The notes beneath the pieces were generated by a model. That model did not search any database, had not been told where the DNA came from, and saw nothing but the letters and a program-made list of their open reading frames with translations. This document shows positions 8,472-16,793 of a DNA stretch of 64,000 nucleotides, piece after piece (the stretch's first letter is position 1; every line of letters starts with the position of its first letter). This stretch comes from Acidimicrobiaceae bacterium. Lineage in GTDB: Bacteria > Actinomycetota > Acidimicrobiia > Acidimicrobiales > RAAP-2. Position numbers and translations under genes: made by a program. The DNA lies in contig PLWZ01000057.1 of assembly GCA_003151235.1 (NCBI GenBank), positions 62,001 to 126,000 on the forward strand, given 5' to 3'.

Positions 8472-9803
8472 CTAGCGCACGAGGTGGATGTGGCTCTCGG
8501 CCAGTGGCGGCGCGCCGACCATGCACGCCGCGAGCGTCGCGTTGGTGGCCTCGTCGACGAGGACGAAGCTGCCGGTAACCCGGTTGGTCCTATACGGGTC
8601 GACGGCGAGCGGGGTGCCGGTCGCGAGACGAACCACCCCGATCTCGTTGTCCGCGAGCTCGTCGGCGTCGACGAGGGTGAGGTCGTTCACGTCGAAGCGG
8701 GACAGCACCTCGGTCACCCGGGCCGGCGTCACCCGGGTCGTGTGCTTCACCCGGAGGCGGTCGCCCTTGCGCAGCGCCCGGTTGCCGAACCAGCACACGG
8801 TGGCCTCGATGTCGCTCGTCACGAGGGGCGGTCCGTCAGCCGACGCGATGAGGTCCCCTCGCGAGACGTCGATGTCCTGTGCCAGATCGACAGACACCGA
8901 CATGCCGACGGGCGCCTCGTCGAGCGACCCGTCGTAGGTGGTGATGGCGGTCACGGTGGTGCGCTGGCCACTCGGGAGCACGACCACCTCGTCACCCGGC
9001 CGGAGCCGCCCGCCACCCACGATCCCCGCGTACGAGCGTCCGCCGCCGTGACGGAGCACCCATTGGACGGGCAGCCTGGCGCCGGTGCCGACGTGGGCGC
9101 CGTGGACGGCCGCCCATCCGCCGGCCGGTGCGCCTTCCAACGCCTGGAGCACCGTCGGGCCGTCGTACCAGGGCGCGGCGTCGGAGCGCTCGACCACGTT
9201 GTCCCCGTGCAGCGCCGAGATCGGTACGACCGTGCACGACTCGATCGAGAGTCGCCGCGCCAGCGCACCCATTTGCTGGGCCACGCTCTCGTAGGCGTCG
9301 CGATCCCAGTCGACCAGGTCCATCTTGTTCGCCACCACCACCAGCTGGTCGACGCCCAGGAGCGCAGCGATGCAGGTATGGCGGCGGGTCTGCTCCCGCA
9401 ACCCGCTCGTGACGTCGACGACGACGAGCGCGAGATCCGCGGTCGACGCGCCGGTGGCCATGTTGGCCGTGTACTGAACGTGGCCCGGGCAGTCGGCGAT
9501 GATGTATTTGCGGGTCGGGGTGGCGGCGTAGCGGTAGGCGACGTCGATCGTGATGCCCTGCTCACGCTCGGCCCGGAGACCGTCGGTGACGAGCGACAGG
9601 TCCATCTCGCCGATGCCGCGCCGGCGCGATGCCACGCTCACGGCTTCGAGCTGGTCGTCGAAGAGCTGCTGGGTATCGAAGAGGAGCCGGCCGATCAGCG
9701 TCGACTTGCCGTCGTCAACCGAGCCGATGGCTGCAAACCGGAGGAGATCCACTCCCGTTCCGTCGGTCGCCACTGACGCGCCGGGTGGTTCCACCGGCGC
9801 CAT
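8472..9803 (-). CDS. cysN: Sulfate adenylyltransferase subunit 1 (GTPase)
   Basis: A 443-residue EF-Tu-like GTPase subunit of ATP sulfurylase, which uses GTP hydrolysis to drive adenylyl sulfate formation by CysD. The G1 motif is GSVDDGKSTLIGRLLFD near residue 27. ADCPGHVQYTANMATGAS (G3) and NKMDLVDWDRD (G4) follow, then two beta-barrel domains ending in an ...ESHIHLVR-type tail. No APS kinase domain is fused, unlike mycobacterial CysNC. It lies three bases downstream of cysD. It therefore belongs to the sulfate assimilation operon with the siroheme gene. Confidence 0.95.
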   Translation of the reverse strand: MAPVEPPGASVATDGTGVDLLRFAAIGSVDDGKSTLIGRLLFDTQQLFDDQLEAVSVASRRRGIGEMDLSLVTDGLRAEREQGITIDVAYRYAATPTRKYIIADCPGHVQYTANMATGASTADLALVVVDVTSGLREQTRRHTCIAALLGVDQLVVVANKMDLVDWDRDAYESVAQQMGALARRLSIESCTVVPISALHGDNVVERSDAAPWYDGPTVLQALEGAPAGGWAAVHGAHVGTGARLPVQWVLRHGGGRSYAGIVGGGRLRPGDEVVVLPSGQRTTVTAITTYDGSLDEAPVGMSVSVDLAQDIDVSRGDLIASADGPPLVTSDIEATVCWFGNRALRKGDRLRVKHTTRVTPARVTEVLSRFDVNDLTLVDADELADNEIGVVRLATGTPLAVDPYRTNRVTGSFVLVDEATNATLAACMVGAPPLAESHIHLVR

Positions 9804-9806
9804 CTC

Positions 9807-10766
9807 CTAGAAGTACCCCTCGCGCTTCCGGTCTTCCATCGCGGTTTCCGAGAAACGGTCGTCGGCCCTGGTCGCACCCCGCTCCGAGGTCCGGGCGGTG
9901 GCGACCTCGACGATGATCTCGCGCAGCGTGGTCGCCTCGGAACGGACCGCACCGGTGCAGGTGGCGTCGCCGACGGTGCGGAACCGCACTCTGGCCTCCT
10001 CGACCACCTCGCCGGGTTCGGGGGTGACCCACTCGCCGAGGGCCAGCAGCATCCCGTCGCGTTGGACGACCGGCCGGCGGTGGGAGAAGTAGATCGGGGC
10101 GAGCTCGATCTGCTCGCGGGCGATGTACTGCCAGATGTCGAGCTCGGTCCAGTCCGATAGCGGGAAGGCGCGCACGTGCTCGCCGGGGAGCACACGGCCC
10201 TGGTACAGCTGCCAGAGCTCGGGGCGCTGTCGTTTGGGGTCCCACTGGCCGAAGGCGTCGCGGAAACTGAGCACCCGCTCCTTCGCCCTCGCCTTGTCCT
10301 CGTCGCGCCTCGCCCCGCCGATCGCGGCGTCGAACGAGTGCTCGCTGATCGCGTCGAGCAGCGTGGTGGCCTGCAGGCGGTTGCGGGACTTGCCCTCGCC
10401 GGGGTCGGCGACGCGGCCGAGGTCGATCGAGTCCTGGACACTGGCCACGATGAGCCGCTCGCCGAGTTCGGCGATCCGGGCGTCGCGGTAGGTGATGACC
10501 TCGGGGAAGTTGTGCCCCGTGTCGATGTGCATGATCGGGAAGGGGAACCGGCCCGGCCGGAACGCCTTCACGGCCAGGTGCAGCAGCACGGCGGAGTCCT
10601 TGCCGCCGCTGAAGAGGAGGACCGGGCGCTCCGACTCCGCTGCGACCTCGCGCAGGACGAAGATCGCGTGGGACTCGAGGAGCGCGAGGTGATCCGCGTG
10701 GTGGGCCGGCCCGTCGGCGTGGAGCCTCGGTAGGGTGGCGGCGGTTGCGGTGTCGGTGGGTGTCAT
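9807..10766 (-). CDS. cysD: Sulfate adenylyltransferase subunit 2
   Basis: A 319-residue PP-loop subunit of ATP sulfurylase that adenylates sulfate to APS with CysN. The ATP-pyrophosphatase motif LLFSGGKDSAVLLHLA is at about residues 49-64. FPIMHIDTGHNFPEV, DWTELDIWQYI and the C-terminal end EDRKREGYF are family hallmarks. It is the first gene of the leftward unit. Its start is 36 bases from the palindrome at 10802-10816, so it is likely controlled together with the divergent cysH operon. Confidence 0.96.
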   Translation of the reverse strand: MTPTDTATAATLPRLHADGPAHHADHLALLESHAIFVLREVAAESERPVLLFSGGKDSAVLLHLAVKAFRPGRFPFPIMHIDTGHNFPEVITYRDARIAELGERLIVASVQDSIDLGRVADPGEGKSRNRLQATTLLDAISEHSFDAAIGGARRDEDKARAKERVLSFRDAFGQWDPKRQRPELWQLYQGRVLPGEHVRAFPLSDWTELDIWQYIAREQIELAPIYFSHRRPVVQRDGMLLALGEWVTPEPGEVVEEARVRFRTVGDATCTGAVRSEATTLREIIVEVATARTSERGATRADDRFSETAMEDRKREGYF

Positions 10767-10801
10767 ATGGTTTCTTCGGCGCCGCGGATGGCGGCGAAAC
10801 T

Positions 10802-10816
10802 TGACCTACTAGGTCA
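10802..10816. promoter_or_regulatory. Perfect palindrome between cysD and cysH (probable operator)
   Basis: TGACCTA C TAGGTCA is a perfect 7-bp inverted repeat around one base. It lies in the 154-base divergent region between the two arms of the sulfate module. A TATACT box at 10819-10824 directly follows it on the plus strand, so a protein bound here could cover the promoter spacer. The size and symmetry suit a homodimeric repressor. The regulator is not encoded nearby, and its identity (for example an Rrf2/CymR-like sulfur regulator) is only a guess. Confidence 0.6.
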
Positions 10817-10920
10817 TGTATACTCCCCCACAAGGCGCCCGACAAGTCGGATCCCCCAAACGGTGGCGGTTCGCCCGGGCGCAAAAGGGGGGCCCAGCCC
10901 AGCCCCGAGAGGGTGCAGCA

Positions 10921-11601
10921 GTGAGCGACGTGACCACGAGCCCGGCAGGGGATTTGCTCGACGAACTGGCCTCGGCGAACGCCGAATTGGAGACCGCACC
11001 GGCCGGCAAGGTCATCTCCTGGGCCCTGGAGCGGTTCGGTCACTCGATGGTGCTCGCATGCTCCTTCCAGGACGTGGTGATCGTCGACCTGGTCCACGCC
11101 CAGGAACCCACGATCGAGGTCGTCTTCCTCGACACGGAGGCGCACTTTCCAGAGACCCTGGACCTAGTGGAGCGCTCCCGGGTCCGTTACGACCTGAACC
11201 TGACCGTGACCAAGCCGGGCCCCGACGCCGCGGCGTGGCCGTGCGGCAGCGCTCGGTGCTGCGAGTTCCGCAAGGTGGAGCCGTTAAAGGGAGCCCTGGC
11301 CGGCAAGGCCGCCTGGATCACCGGGTTGAAGCGCGTCGACGCAGCGACCCGGGCGGCGATACCGGTGGTCGGATTCGACGACGCGTTCGGCCTGGTCAAG
11401 ATCAATCCGCTCGCTACCTGGAGCGACGAGGACATCGCTTCCTACGAGGCCGATCACGACCTGCCGGTCCATCCGCTCATGACGAAGGGCTATCGGTCCA
11501 TCGGGTGCGCGCCGACGACCCGGCCGGTGGCCGACGGGGAGGACCCCCGTGCCGGCCGATGGGCAGATTCCGACAAGACCGAGTGCGGGCTCCACGCCTG
11601 A
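10921..11601 (+). CDS. cysH: Phosphoadenylyl/adenylyl-sulfate reductase
   Basis: A 226-residue thioredoxin-dependent reductase giving sulfite from APS or PAPS. It shows SFQDVVIVDLV and DTEAHFPETLDL of the PP-loop fold and the catalytic C-terminal ECGLH, with Cys at residue 222. A Cys113-Cys114 pair is present, as in iron-sulfur APS reductases. However, the second cluster motif reads G-C-A-P-T-T, with Cys196 present and the fourth ligand position occupied by Thr199. The GTG at 10921 was chosen because the 35 residues encoded upstream, from an ATG at 10816 beside the TATACT box, look unlike protein. With no cysC in the window, APS as substrate is plausible but open. Confidence 0.92.
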   Translation: MSDVTTSPAGDLLDELASANAELETAPAGKVISWALERFGHSMVLACSFQDVVIVDLVHAQEPTIEVVFLDTEAHFPETLDLVERSRVRYDLNLTVTKPGPDAAAWPCGSARCCEFRKVEPLKGALAGKAAWITGLKRVDAATRAAIPVVGFDDAFGLVKINPLATWSDEDIASYEADHDLPVHPLMTKGYRSIGCAPTTRPVADGEDPRAGRWADSDKTECGLHA

Positions 11602-11602
11602 G

Positions 11603-13390
11603 ATGGCCCGGGATCCGGACAACCCATACGGCATCCGATTCCGGGGCAGCGACCGCCCGATGGCGTTCGTCAACCCGTACCGGTGGCTCGGTGAGCTGAG
11701 CGAGGTCGAGCGGTTCAAGCTGGACCGGCACCCGGTCGAGGCGGCCCGGGACGTCATCGCCAAGTACTCCATCGAGGGGCCGGCCGGGATCTACTCGACC
11801 CCCGGCGAGATCGAACGGCTGAAGTGGGTGGGCCTGTATCCCCAGCGCCAGGGCGGCAACGCATTCATGCTGCGTATCAAGGTCCCGGGCGGGCAGCTGA
11901 AGGCCGAGCAACTGCGCGAGATCGGCGTGATCGCCGACGCGTTTGCGGAGGGGCCCGAAGACAGCGAGGTGTTCGGGAACCGCTACGCCGACATCACGAC
12001 CCGCCAGGACGTCCAGTTGCACTGGATCCGGATCGAGGACGTGCCCCGGATCTGGCAACGGCTCTGGGACGTCGGGGTCACAACCCTGCAAGCGTGCGGC
12101 GACTCCAACCGGAACGTGACCTGCTGCGCGGTGGCCGGGGTCGACGCCAACGAGGTCTTCGACGCGTACCCGGTCGCCCGCGAGATCTCCGACTTCTTCA
12201 CGGGCAACAGGGAGTACTCGAACCTGCCCCGGAAGTTCAAGATCGGTGTGACCGGATGCCGCGAGGACTGCGCCCGGGTCGAGATCAACGACATCGGCCT
12301 GTGGCCGGCCCGGGCCGACGACGGGACGATCGGATTCAACGTCCTGGTCGGCGGCGGCCTCTCCGACGGCGAACGGATGGCATCGGACATGGACGTGTTC
12401 GTCCGGCCCGAGGAAGCGGTCGAGCTGTGCCGGGCCATCTCCCAGACGTTCGGTGAGCTCGGGAACCGTGAGAACCGCGGGCTCGCCCGCATGCGCTACC
12501 TCGTCCAAGAGCTCGGCCCCGAGGGCTTCCGGGCCGCAGTCGACGCGCGGACCCGGCTCACCCTGCAGCCCGCCGGCACCGACCTCACCACCGGTTACCG
12601 CGGCGACCACGTCGGGGTGCACGCGCAGAGCGACGAGGGCCTCTTCTACGTGGGCTGCTCGGTGCCGGTCGGGCGGGTGCGGGGGATCGAGCTCATCGAG
12701 GCGGCCCGGCTCTCCAGGACCTACGGCGACGGCACGGTCCGGCTCGGCACCGACCAGAACTTCGTGCTGACCGGCGTGCCCGAGGACCGGCTCGACGACC
12801 TGTTGGCCGAGGAGCTGGTCCAGAAGTACTCGCCCTTCCCAGGGCCGTTCGAACGTGGCGTGATGGCCTGCACGGGGTCGGAGTTCTGCCGGTTCGCCGT
12901 CGTAGAGACAAAGGAGCGCGGCGTGAAGCTGGCCCGGTGGCTCGACAGCCAGCTTGCCGAGGACCCCGGCGGCCCGTCGCCGGTGCCCATCTCACTCGGA
13001 AAGCGTCCCGAGAACAGCCGGTCGGTGGGGGGCGAGGACCGCGGGGTGATCCGGATGCACTTCTCCGGTTGCTCGGCCAGCTGCGCGCAACCCCAGATCG
13101 CCGACATCGGCCTGCGCGGCGACGTCGCCCATGTGGGCGATCACATCGAAGAGGCGGTCGACATCGGCCTCGGCGGCTCCCTCGGACCCGATGCCGCCTT
13201 CATCGACTGGATCGCCGGGGCGGTGCCCGTCGACACGGCACCCGCCGCCCTCTCCAACCTTCTGGTCCGGTTCGCCAACGACCGTCGCAACGATGAGCCC
13301 TTCTACGCGTGGGCTCGGCGGGTCGAGAACTCCGAGCTCCGGGCGATCATGGTCGGGGCCGACGTCGGCGCCTCGGAGGGCGCGTCGTGA
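11603..13390 (+). CDS. Siroheme [4Fe-4S] sulfite (nitrite/sulfite) reductase
   Basis: A 595-residue member of the ferredoxin-type nitrite/sulfite reductase family, built of two pseudo-symmetric halves. The siroheme-cluster ligands are visible as C-x5-C (Cys423 and Cys429, in ACTGSEFCRF) and C-x3-C (Cys490 and Cys494, in SGCSASCAQ). The first half has NVTCCAVAGVD and the degenerate GCREDC. The family carries out six-electron reduction of sulfite to sulfide or nitrite to ammonia. The position after cysH, opposite cysDN and siroheme synthase, argues for sulfite. The ATG at 11603 is one base after the cysH stop, and the stop overlaps the FrhB-like gene, its likely electron donor. Confidence 0.92.
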   Translation: MARDPDNPYGIRFRGSDRPMAFVNPYRWLGELSEVERFKLDRHPVEAARDVIAKYSIEGPAGIYSTPGEIERLKWVGLYPQRQGGNAFMLRIKVPGGQLKAEQLREIGVIADAFAEGPEDSEVFGNRYADITTRQDVQLHWIRIEDVPRIWQRLWDVGVTTLQACGDSNRNVTCCAVAGVDANEVFDAYPVAREISDFFTGNREYSNLPRKFKIGVTGCREDCARVEINDIGLWPARADDGTIGFNVLVGGGLSDGERMASDMDVFVRPEEAVELCRAISQTFGELGNRENRGLARMRYLVQELGPEGFRAAVDARTRLTLQPAGTDLTTGYRGDHVGVHAQSDEGLFYVGCSVPVGRVRGIELIEAARLSRTYGDGTVRLGTDQNFVLTGVPEDRLDDLLAEELVQKYSPFPGPFERGVMACTGSEFCRFAVVETKERGVKLARWLDSQLAEDPGGPSPVPISLGKRPENSRSVGGEDRGVIRMHFSGCSASCAQPQIADIGLRGDVAHVGDHIEEAVDIGLGGSLGPDAAFIDWIAGAVPVDTAPAALSNLLVRFANDRRNDEPFYAWARRVENSELRAIMVGADVGASEGAS

Positions 13391-14646
13391 AGCGCTACCG
13401 GCTCCGCGAGGAGATGAACGGGATCGACGAGCCACCCGGCAAGGTCTGGTTCTGGGAGCTGGCCGCCGGTGTCATCGACGCCGATCGCTGCATCCAGTGC
13501 GGTACGTGCGTCGCCGCGTGTCCGTCCAACTCGATCGGGATCAACGAGGACACGTTCCTGCCCGAGCTTGTCAAGATGTGTACCGGGTGCTCGCTGTGCT
13601 GGGACTTCTGCCCCCGCGGTGGCCTTCGTTACGAGGCGCTGTGGCCCCCGTCGACAACCGCCGAGCCGAGCGAAGACGACGTCGTCCGAGTGGACTCGTC
13701 TGACACCTACTGGAAGATCACCGGCGGCCCGCCGGCTGAGGGACTCGGCGCGGTCGTCGAGAAGTACGCGGTGCGAGCCTCGACCCGGACCGACGGGGTG
13801 CAGGACGGCGGCGCAGTGAGCGCTCTGCTCATCGCGTTGCTGGCGGCCGGCGAGATCAACGGTGCTTTAGTGGCCAAGCCCAGCGACGATCCCGAGGAAC
13901 CCTGGAAGGGCATCGCCACGATCGCGAGGAACCCTGAGGAGGTGCTCGCCGCCGCCGGCAGCTTCTACAACCAGACGATGGCGCTGGCCGAACTCGACCT
14001 GGCCAAGTACAAGCTCGGTCCCAACCCAAAGATCGCGGTCGTCGGGACGCCCTGTGAGATCCAGGGCATCCGGGCGATGCAGGCGCGTCGCTGGCCGACC
14101 GGTGCCCACCGGGTCGACTCGGTGGTGCTCACGATCGCGCTCATGTGCACGAAGAGCTTCGACTACGAGGGCCTCATCCTGAAGGAGCTGCGCGATCGTC
14201 GGCGGGTCGATCTCGACCGTGTCGAGAAGATCGACGTGATCCACGGGAAGATGATCGTGGAGTACCGGGATGGCCAGCTTGCCGTCGACGAGCCGGTCAA
14301 GAACTTCCACGGGTCCGCTTTGAAGGGGTGTGACGAGTGCGCCGACTTCCTGGGTCGCAGCGCAGACATCTCGATGGGCAGTGTGGGATCGATGAGCGGT
14401 TGGACGAGCACGATCATTCGGACCGAGCGAGGGCTGGCCGCGTTCGAGCGGGCCCGGTCGAAGTTGGACGTCCGCACGATGGACGACCCCGACGCGCTGG
14501 TGCGCCTGGACAACCTTGACAAGCGGATCGCCTTTCGTTCGCTCGAGCGGACCTTTGACCCCGATGCTCCTCTCTTCGTGGATTACGAGGATCACATCCG
14601 CGACTATGCAGACAGCGACCGTCATGCCGTGGTGAGCGCGCGGTGA
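13387..14646 (+). CDS. FrhB/FpoF-like protein with two [4Fe-4S] clusters, possible F420H2 module
   Basis: A 419-residue protein with an N-terminal two-cluster ferredoxin domain: Cys35/38/41/45 in CIQCGTCVAACP and Cys65/68/71/75 in CTGCSLCWDFCP. A full coenzyme F420 hydrogenase/dehydrogenase beta-subunit domain follows, with GGAVSALLIALLAAGEINGA, IAVVGTPCEIQGIRAMQ and KGCDECADFLGRSADISMGS. FrhB-family proteins bind FAD and pass electrons between F420H2 and iron-sulfur clusters. The GTG start overlaps the sulfite reductase stop (GTGA), so the two are probably made in equal amounts and form a complex. The donor could instead be a ferredoxin. Direct use of F420H2 is inferred from family and from the archaeal Fsr fusion. 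Confidence 0.88.
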   Translation: MKRYRLREEMNGIDEPPGKVWFWELAAGVIDADRCIQCGTCVAACPSNSIGINEDTFLPELVKMCTGCSLCWDFCPRGGLRYEALWPPSTTAEPSEDDVVRVDSSDTYWKITGGPPAEGLGAVVEKYAVRASTRTDGVQDGGAVSALLIALLAAGEINGALVAKPSDDPEEPWKGIATIARNPEEVLAAAGSFYNQTMALAELDLAKYKLGPNPKIAVVGTPCEIQGIRAMQARRWPTGAHRVDSVVLTIALMCTKSFDYEGLILKELRDRRRVDLDRVEKIDVIHGKMIVEYRDGQLAVDEPVKNFHGSALKGCDECADFLGRSADISMGSVGSMSGWTSTIIRTERGLAAFERARSKLDVRTMDDPDALVRLDNLDKRIAFRSLERTFDPDAPLFVDYEDHIRDYADSDRHAVVSAR

Positions 14647-14939
14647 GCGACGCACCACGGTTGCACGTCCCGAGCGAACCGGATCGTTCGATCTGGCGGA
14701 GCAGGGTTATGGAGAGCGCCACGATCGACGAAATCATCGAGAAGGAAGACGGGATCGCGGCGTGGCTCTGGGAGCGTTGGCGCGTGCTCGAAAGCGCCGG
14801 CCTCGACCGGGCCCGATTTTTCACGATCGTGGCCCAGTACAAGCGTGAGATCTGGCTGTGGCTGATGGGGGAGCGGACGTGGGCACAGTGCTGCTCTGGA
14901 CTGATCGGCCGGATCGACCGACGCATCGCAGGCAGCTGA
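14643..14939 (+). CDS. Small protein at the end of the sulfite reductase operon
   Basis: This 98-residue protein was not recognised. Its GTG start overlaps the FrhB-like stop by four bases, making it the fourth tightly coupled gene after cysH. It is mostly helical in character and rich in Trp, Ile, Glu and Arg, with MESATIDEIIEKEDGIAAWL and a Trp/Met-rich stretch around IWLWLMGERTWAQCC. It has no signal peptide and no metal motif beyond one adjacent Cys pair near residues 83-84. The coupling suggests a role in assembly or activity of the sulfite reductase complex, but nothing in the sequence proves this. Confidence 0.65.
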   Translation: MSDAPRLHVPSEPDRSIWRSRVMESATIDEIIEKEDGIAAWLWERWRVLESAGLDRARFFTIVAQYKREIWLWLMGERTWAQCCSGLIGRIDRRIAGS

Positions 14940-14967
14940 AGCCCGAGCGCGCGGCCTGGCGCGGCCG

Positions 14968-15804
14968 GTGAACACCGGAGCCCCTGCTACGGACGGAGCT
15001 GCCCCGATCCTCCGGCTTCGCGGCGTGCGCGTCACCCGTGAAGGTCGACGGCTCCTCGACGACATCGACTGGGAGGTCAACGCCGGCGAGCGCTGGGTCA
15101 TCCTCGGCCCGAACGGCTCCGGCAAGACGACGCTGCTCCGGGTGGCCGGTGCGCGACTTTGGCCCACCGCTGGGGTCGTCGATATTCTCGGTCGGCGCCT
15201 CGGGACGGTCGACCTCCGCACCCTGCGAGGTCGCGTCGCGTTCGTGAGCGCCGCGGCCACCAGGGAGCTCCGGCCGAGCCAGCTGGCCCGCGAGGTCGTG
15301 GCGAGCGGTAAGTTCGGCGCGCTCGAGACATGGTGGCACTCCTACACCGACGGGGACTGGGCCGAGGCCGACCGACTCCTCGTCGATGCCGGGGTGGGGG
15401 GACCCGACGGCGTCGCCGGTCGGGAGTTCGGGGTCATCTCGGAAGGCGAGCGTCAACACGTCCTCCTGGCGCGGGCGCTCATGAGCCGACCCGAAATCCT
15501 TCTCCTCGACGAGCCGGCAGCGGGTCTCGACATGGGGGCGCGTGAGCGACTGCTCAGCGTGCTCGGTTCGATCGCGAGTGGGGCCGACGGCGCGCCCCTC
15601 GTAATGGTGACCCATCACACCGAGGAGATCCCGCCAGGGATCACCCACGCGGTCTTGTTGGCCAACGGCCGGATCCAATGTGCGGGCCTGGTCACCGACA
15701 TCCTCACCTCCGAGGCAGTGTCGGAGTGTTTCGCGGTCCCGGTGACAGTGGGCAACGACGGCGGCCGTTGGTGGAGTCGCGCGACCACGGACAGTTCGTC
15801 CTAG
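14968..15804 (+). CDS. Orphan ABC transporter ATP-binding protein
   Basis: A 278-residue ABC ATPase resembling the single-domain ATPases of iron-complex or molybdate uptake (ModF-like layout). Walker A is LGPNGSGKTTLLRVAG at about residues 48-62 and Walker B is EILLLDEPAAGLDMGARE. The signature motif is unusual: ISEGERQ instead of LSGGQ. The H-loop is VTHHTEE. No permease or binding protein gene is adjacent, so the partner is unknown. It could act alone as a regulator or serve permeases elsewhere. It starts 28 bases after the sulfite operon and may be read through from it. Confidence 0.82.
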   Translation: MNTGAPATDGAAPILRLRGVRVTREGRRLLDDIDWEVNAGERWVILGPNGSGKTTLLRVAGARLWPTAGVVDILGRRLGTVDLRTLRGRVAFVSAAATRELRPSQLAREVVASGKFGALETWWHSYTDGDWAEADRLLVDAGVGGPDGVAGREFGVISEGERQHVLLARALMSRPEILLLDEPAAGLDMGARERLLSVLGSIASGADGAPLVMVTHHTEEIPPGITHAVLLANGRIQCAGLVTDILTSEAVSECFAVPVTVGNDGGRWWSRATTDSSS

Positions 15805-15889
15805 TTCACGTTCCGTCACCATCCACCAGCACAAAGTGGCCCGTCGTTACCCTTGAGTGTCGGAAGGTCGATCGAGGGGAGCAGCGCCG

Positions 15890-16636
15890 GTGATCGTGTT
15901 GATCCTGGTTGCGGTCTTGTGGATCGCCGTTCTCGTCCCGAGTGTCATCTCGAAACTCTCAGAGCGGCGGTCGGCCGGTTCGATCGACCACTTCCATAGC
16001 CAGCTGGACCTTCTCGAGCGGACGGGCCCGAAGCTGGTCTCACCCGCATACCGGCTGACGGGCACCGAGTCAGTGCGGACATCGCCTGACCCGATCGTTG
16101 TGACAGCGCCGCCGCCGCTCCGTCCCAACCTCACGCTTGTTCCAACAGCGGACGAGACCGTCGTGCCGGATGCACCCGAAGGCGAGCCGTCCGCTCGGGC
16201 CGACGACTTCGTTCGGCAGCTGTACCCGTCGGACGCGGTCGTGTCCGAACCAGAGATCTCTGCGTTCGCACTGGCCGCCCAGGAGAAGCTGGTCGCACGC
16301 GACCGGCGGCAACTCGCCCGGAAGCGCCGCCGCGACGTGTTCGGGGCTCTGTGCGCGCTTGCCGCGTTAAGCGGCCTTCTTGGGCTCGTGCACCCGTTGC
16401 GGGGCGCGTGGGTCGCTTCGGCCGTGTTCGTCGTTCTCCTCCTCGGGTTCGTCGCCATGGCCGTGTACGGCCAACGGCTCGAGGCCGAACGTCGTCACAT
16501 GCGAGAACTGCGCCGGACCCAGGACGCATACGACCGCGACGCCGACGTCGACTCGGGCTTGGTGAAGTACCTCTCCGAGGATGACCTGGCGCAGTACTAC
16601 GAGGCCGAAGACGCCCGTCTGGCGGCCCAGGCGTAG
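15890..16636 (+). CDS. Membrane protein with N-terminal anchor and paired central helices
   Basis: A 248-residue protein of unknown function. It has one N-terminal transmembrane segment (about residues 1-18), a roughly 130-residue variable region rich in Pro and acidic residues, a basic RRQLARKRRRD stretch, and then two close helices near residues 156-195. The C-terminus is charged and possibly coiled. The GTG at 15890 is preceded by GAGGGGAG at 15874-15881, a better ribosome site than exists for the in-frame GTG at 15857. Its last codon is 84 bases before the tRNA gene. Confidence 0.65.
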   Translation: MIVLILVAVLWIAVLVPSVISKLSERRSAGSIDHFHSQLDLLERTGPKLVSPAYRLTGTESVRTSPDPIVVTAPPPLRPNLTLVPTADETVVPDAPEGEPSARADDFVRQLYPSDAVVSEPEISAFALAAQEKLVARDRRQLARKRRRDVFGALCALAALSGLLGLVHPLRGAWVASAVFVVLLLGFVAMAVYGQRLEAERRHMRELRRTQDAYDRDADVDSGLVKYLSEDDLAQYYEAEDARLAAQA

Positions 16637-16720
16637 GACCCCGATCGGGCGTGGCGGCAGTCAGCCCTTGTTCTACGACCGAGCCCGCCGCAGACCAGGA
16701 CTAGCCTGTCTGTTCGTTCC

Positions 16721-16793
16721 GGGGGTGTAGCTCAGTTGGCAGAGCGCTACGTTCGCAACGTAGAAGTCGGCGGTTCAAGTCCGCTCACCTCCA
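16721..16793 (+). tRNA. tRNA-Ala (anticodon CGC)
   Basis: A complete 73-base cloverleaf. The acceptor pairs GGGGGTG with CACCTCC and contains the G3-U70 wobble that marks alanine tRNAs. The D arm is GCTC/GAGC. The anticodon arm is CTACG-TTCGCAA-CGTAG, with anticodon CGC at 16754-16756. The T arm is GGCGG-TTCAAGT-CCGCT. The discriminator is A and CCA is not encoded. The following DNA carries transfer signs, and tRNA 3' ends are common integration sites. Confidence 0.96.

Noticed and set aside
10801-10824. TTGACC and TATACT as a standard promoter
   Set aside because: They are only 12 bases apart, too close for a normal -35/-10 pair. TTGACC is instead the edge of the palindrome, although TATACT may still be a -10 box.
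11603-13390. Nitrite reductase instead of sulfite reductase
   Set aside because: The family allows both, but the sulfate-assimilation context and siroheme gene favour sulfite. No nitrate or nitrite genes are nearby.
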